A stretch of DNA of 15,549 bases from Sphingomonas sp. (lineage in GTDB: Bacteria; Pseudomonadota; Alphaproteobacteria; Sphingomonadales; Sphingomonadaceae). The first letter of the stretch is position 1. Every line of letters begins with the position of its first letter. The position numbers and the translations under genes are program-made. The stretch spans positions 1 to 15,549 of the forward strand of contig PNLG01000005.1 of the NCBI GenBank assembly GCA_013822915.1, read 5' to 3'. Shown piece by piece: positions 13,516 through 15,549 of this stretch. The notes below the pieces were generated by a model. That model did no database searches. It worked only from the letters and a program-made list of their open reading frames with translations, and was not told the origin of the DNA.

Positions 13516-15549
13516 ATGATCCGCGAAAAGGAATTGCGGCTGGCGCTGGTCTGCTATGGCGGGATCAGCCTTGCCGTCTATATGCACGGCATCAGCAAGG
13601 AAGTGTGGCGGCTTGCCCGCGCGAGTTGTGCCTTTCACGACGGGCAAACGCCCGCAGAGGGATCGCAGGGGGTTTACCGCGCGCTGCTTCAGGAAATTGA
13701 GGACGAGCATCAGCTCCGGTTGCGCGTGCTGATTGATATTATCGCGGGCGCAAGTGCGGGCGGCATCAACGGCGTGTTTCTGGCGCAGGCGATTTCGACC
13801 GGCCAATCGCTCGAACCGCTGACCAGGCTGTGGTTCGATTCGGCCGATGTCGAACAGTTGATTGATCCCCATCAGGGCCCCGCGCACCGGCTGGCGAAAA
13901 TCTGGGCACTGCCGCTGGTGTGGTTCGCCCAGCGCCGCAGCGGCGATTCGCTCGACAAGCTGGTCGAACCCGCCGCGCGCAAGGAAGTGCGCGCCAAGCT
14001 GTCGAAATTCGTCCGCTCGCGCTGGTTTGAGCCACCCTTTGGCGGCAAGCGTTTCCTCAATCTGGTGCTCGATGCGTTTGAGGCGATGGCGGCTGCGCCG
14101 CGCGGACCACGCCTGCTGCCGGACGGGCAACCGCTTGACCTGTTCGTGACCGTCACCGATTTTACCGGCCACCCCGAAAGGCTGACGCTTAACTCTCCGC
14201 CCGAAGTGATCGAGACCGAACACCGCCTGATCTTCCCGTTTTCCGATTGCGGCACAGCGCAAGACAGCCTGGCGCCGATTGGCGAGCTGGCCTTTGCGGC
14301 CCGCGCCACATCAAGCTTTCCCGGCGCCTTTCCGCCCGTGACGGTGGGCGAGCTTGATGCGGTGCTCGCCGAGCGCGGGCTGGACTGGCCGGAACGTGCG
14401 GCATTTCTGACGAAAATGCTGCCGCGCCATGCCGCAGTCGGCGCGGCGGACAAAGCAGTGCTGATTGACGGATCGGTCCTGGTCAACGCACCGTTTCGCC
14501 CCGCGATCGAAGCGCTGCGCCAGCGCCCCGCCCGCCGCCAGGTCGATCGCCGCTTTATCTATATCGATCCGTATCCCGGCGGAAAAATGGACGGTGCCCG
14601 GCACGGTGTTCCAGGCTTTTTTCAGACGATCATCGGCGCTGTCTCCGCCCTTCCCCGCCAGCAGCCGATCCGCGACAATCTTGAGGCGATTACCGAGCGG
14701 TCCGAGCGGGCGCAGCGCATGGCGGAGATCATCGCCGGCATCCGTCCCGAAGTCGAAGCGGAAGTGGAATCACTGTTCGGCTACACTCTCTTCCTCGACC
14801 GGCCCAATGTTGCCAGACTGGCAAGCTGGCGCAAACGCGCGCAAACGGCGGCCGCGACCAAGGCGGGTTATGGCTATGCCGCCTATGGTCATTTGAAGCT
14901 GGCAGGCGTCATCGACGCGATTACCCAGCTGCTCCATGATGTCAGCGGCGATCCGGGGGTCGAGCACCGCGCCGAACTTCACCGCCTCGTGACCCGCGCG
15001 GTCAAGGCGCTTGGCATGAACGCGGCTGGCCCCACATTTGCGGGCGGGACGAGCCCTGAGACGATCGCGTTCCTCCGCTCGTTCGATTTTGGCTTTCGTA
15101 TCCGGCGATTGCGGCTATTGGCGCGACGGCTGAGCGATATTGAGGCGCAATATGACGAAGTAGATATCGGTGCGCTGCGTGAGGCGATTTACGCGTCGCT
15201 CGCCCGTTATCTTGATGCCAAACGCACTGATCAGCATTTGGCGCTGGCATCACAGGTGCGGGCTGCGCATAGCGATGCAGTCGGCTTGCTCGACGCGCTT
15301 GCCGCCTCGCTCAACCTGAAAACGCTCGATGACGATACCGAAGAGCGGCTGACAACGGCGCTGGCCGCCGCCGACCGCAATGTCCGTCGCACGATGTTGC
15401 TGACTTATCTGGGCTTTCCCTATTTCGACGCCGCGACACTCCCGCTGCTTCAGGGGGAGGGGCTCGACGAATTTGACGCGATCAAGGTCGATCGGATTTC
15501 GCCCGATGACGCCACAGCCATCCGCGCGGGCGGGGCAGAGGCGACGCTC
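13516..15549 (+). CDS. Patatin-related lipid acyl hydrolase, partial (C-terminus beyond the right edge)
   Basis: The 678 codons present look like a large patatin-related protein of the TIGR03607 / DUF3376-containing type. The N-terminus has RLALVCYGGISLAVYMHGIS (about 8-27), the oxyanion glycine region. The nucleophile elbow GASAGGINGVF carries Ser80. The catalytic dyad aspartate is Asp318 in LIDGSVLVNAPF, so the motif is DGS where patatins usually have DGG or DGA. The later part, with FDFGFRIRRLRLLARR and LTYLGFPYFD, corresponds to the C-terminal domain of the family. It likely hydrolyses membrane lipids or similar acyl esters, and it has no signal peptide. The ATG at 13516 is preceded by AAGGAG (13506-13511), 4 bases upstream. 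It follows tRNA-Thr as an apparently independent gene, but no clear promoter is visible in the 88-base gap. Confidence 0.9.
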   Translation, partial: MIREKELRLALVCYGGISLAVYMHGISKEVWRLARASCAFHDGQTPAEGSQGVYRALLQEIEDEHQLRLRVLIDIIAGASAGGINGVFLAQAISTGQSLEPLTRLWFDSADVEQLIDPHQGPAHRLAKIWALPLVWFAQRRSGDSLDKLVEPAARKEVRAKLSKFVRSRWFEPPFGGKRFLNLVLDAFEAMAAAPRGPRLLPDGQPLDLFVTVTDFTGHPERLTLNSPPEVIETEHRLIFPFSDCGTAQDSLAPIGELAFAARATSSFPGAFPPVTVGELDAVLAERGLDWPERAAFLTKMLPRHAAVGAADKAVLIDGSVLVNAPFRPAIEALRQRPARRQVDRRFIYIDPYPGGKMDGARHGVPGFFQTIIGAVSALPRQQPIRDNLEAITERSERAQRMAEIIAGIRPEVEAEVESLFGYTLFLDRPNVARLASWRKRAQTAAATKAGYGYAAYGHLKLAGVIDAITQLLHDVSGDPGVEHRAELHRLVTRAVKALGMNAAGPTFAGGTSPETIAFLRSFDFGFRIRRLRLLARRLSDIEAQYDEVDIGALREAIYASLARYLDAKRTDQHLALASQVRAAHSDAVGLLDALAASLNLKTLDDDTEERLTTALAAADRNVRRTMLLTYLGFPYFDAATLPLLQGEGLDEFDAIKVDRISPDDATAIRAGGAEATL

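Overview
The window looks like a chromosomal stretch from a high-GC alphaproteobacterium. It is most likely a member of the Sphingomonadales. The basis for this is codon usage dominated by GC-ending codons, the aroK-aroB pair, a radA-cvpA-NifU-like-Kef-DUF423 cluster, and many GTG starts with 4-base stop/start overlaps. The order-level assignment is inferred from gene content and style, not from a search. No gene-free stretch exceeds 300 bases. I see no insertion sequence, prophage, CRISPR array or compositional island.

Region 1 (1-3518). A minus-strand pair runs off the left edge: a 45-residue single-span membrane protein followed by a large alanine- and proline-rich protein with a signal peptide. 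Neither is a family I recognise. About 75 bases away, and divergent from them, is aroK-aroB (shikimate kinase and 3-dehydroquinate synthase). These are two steps of aromatic amino acid biosynthesis, joined by a GTGA overlap.

Region 2 (3548-8068, minus strand). This is a tight cluster read in the order radA (DNA repair ATPase), cvpA (inner-membrane protein), a small IscU/NifU-like protein, a KefB/KefC-type K+/H+ antiporter with its RCK domain, and a DUF423 membrane protein. The last three junctions are all ATGA overlaps, so cvpA to DUF423 is almost certainly translationally coupled.

Region 3 (8232-13315, plus strand). A GT4 glycosyltransferase is divergent from radA. It is followed by rarA (replication-associated AAA+ ATPase), an exported serine hydrolase of the class C beta-lactamase/NylB fold, a YjbR/MmcQ-family small protein and a DUF429-like predicted RNase H-fold protein. 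The last four genes overlap at each junction and form one transcription unit.

Region 4 (13335-15549). A small hairpin precedes tRNA-Thr(TGT), which has an encoded CCA. A large patatin-related lipid acyl hydrolase then runs off the right edge.

Overall the window is mostly housekeeping. The parts most worth a second look are the unnamed secreted protein with its overlapping membrane partner, the cysteine-poor NifU-like protein inside the Kef operon, and the chain of uncharacterised genes tied to rarA by overlapping stops and starts. I found no convincing evidence of a previously undescribed defence or mobile system.
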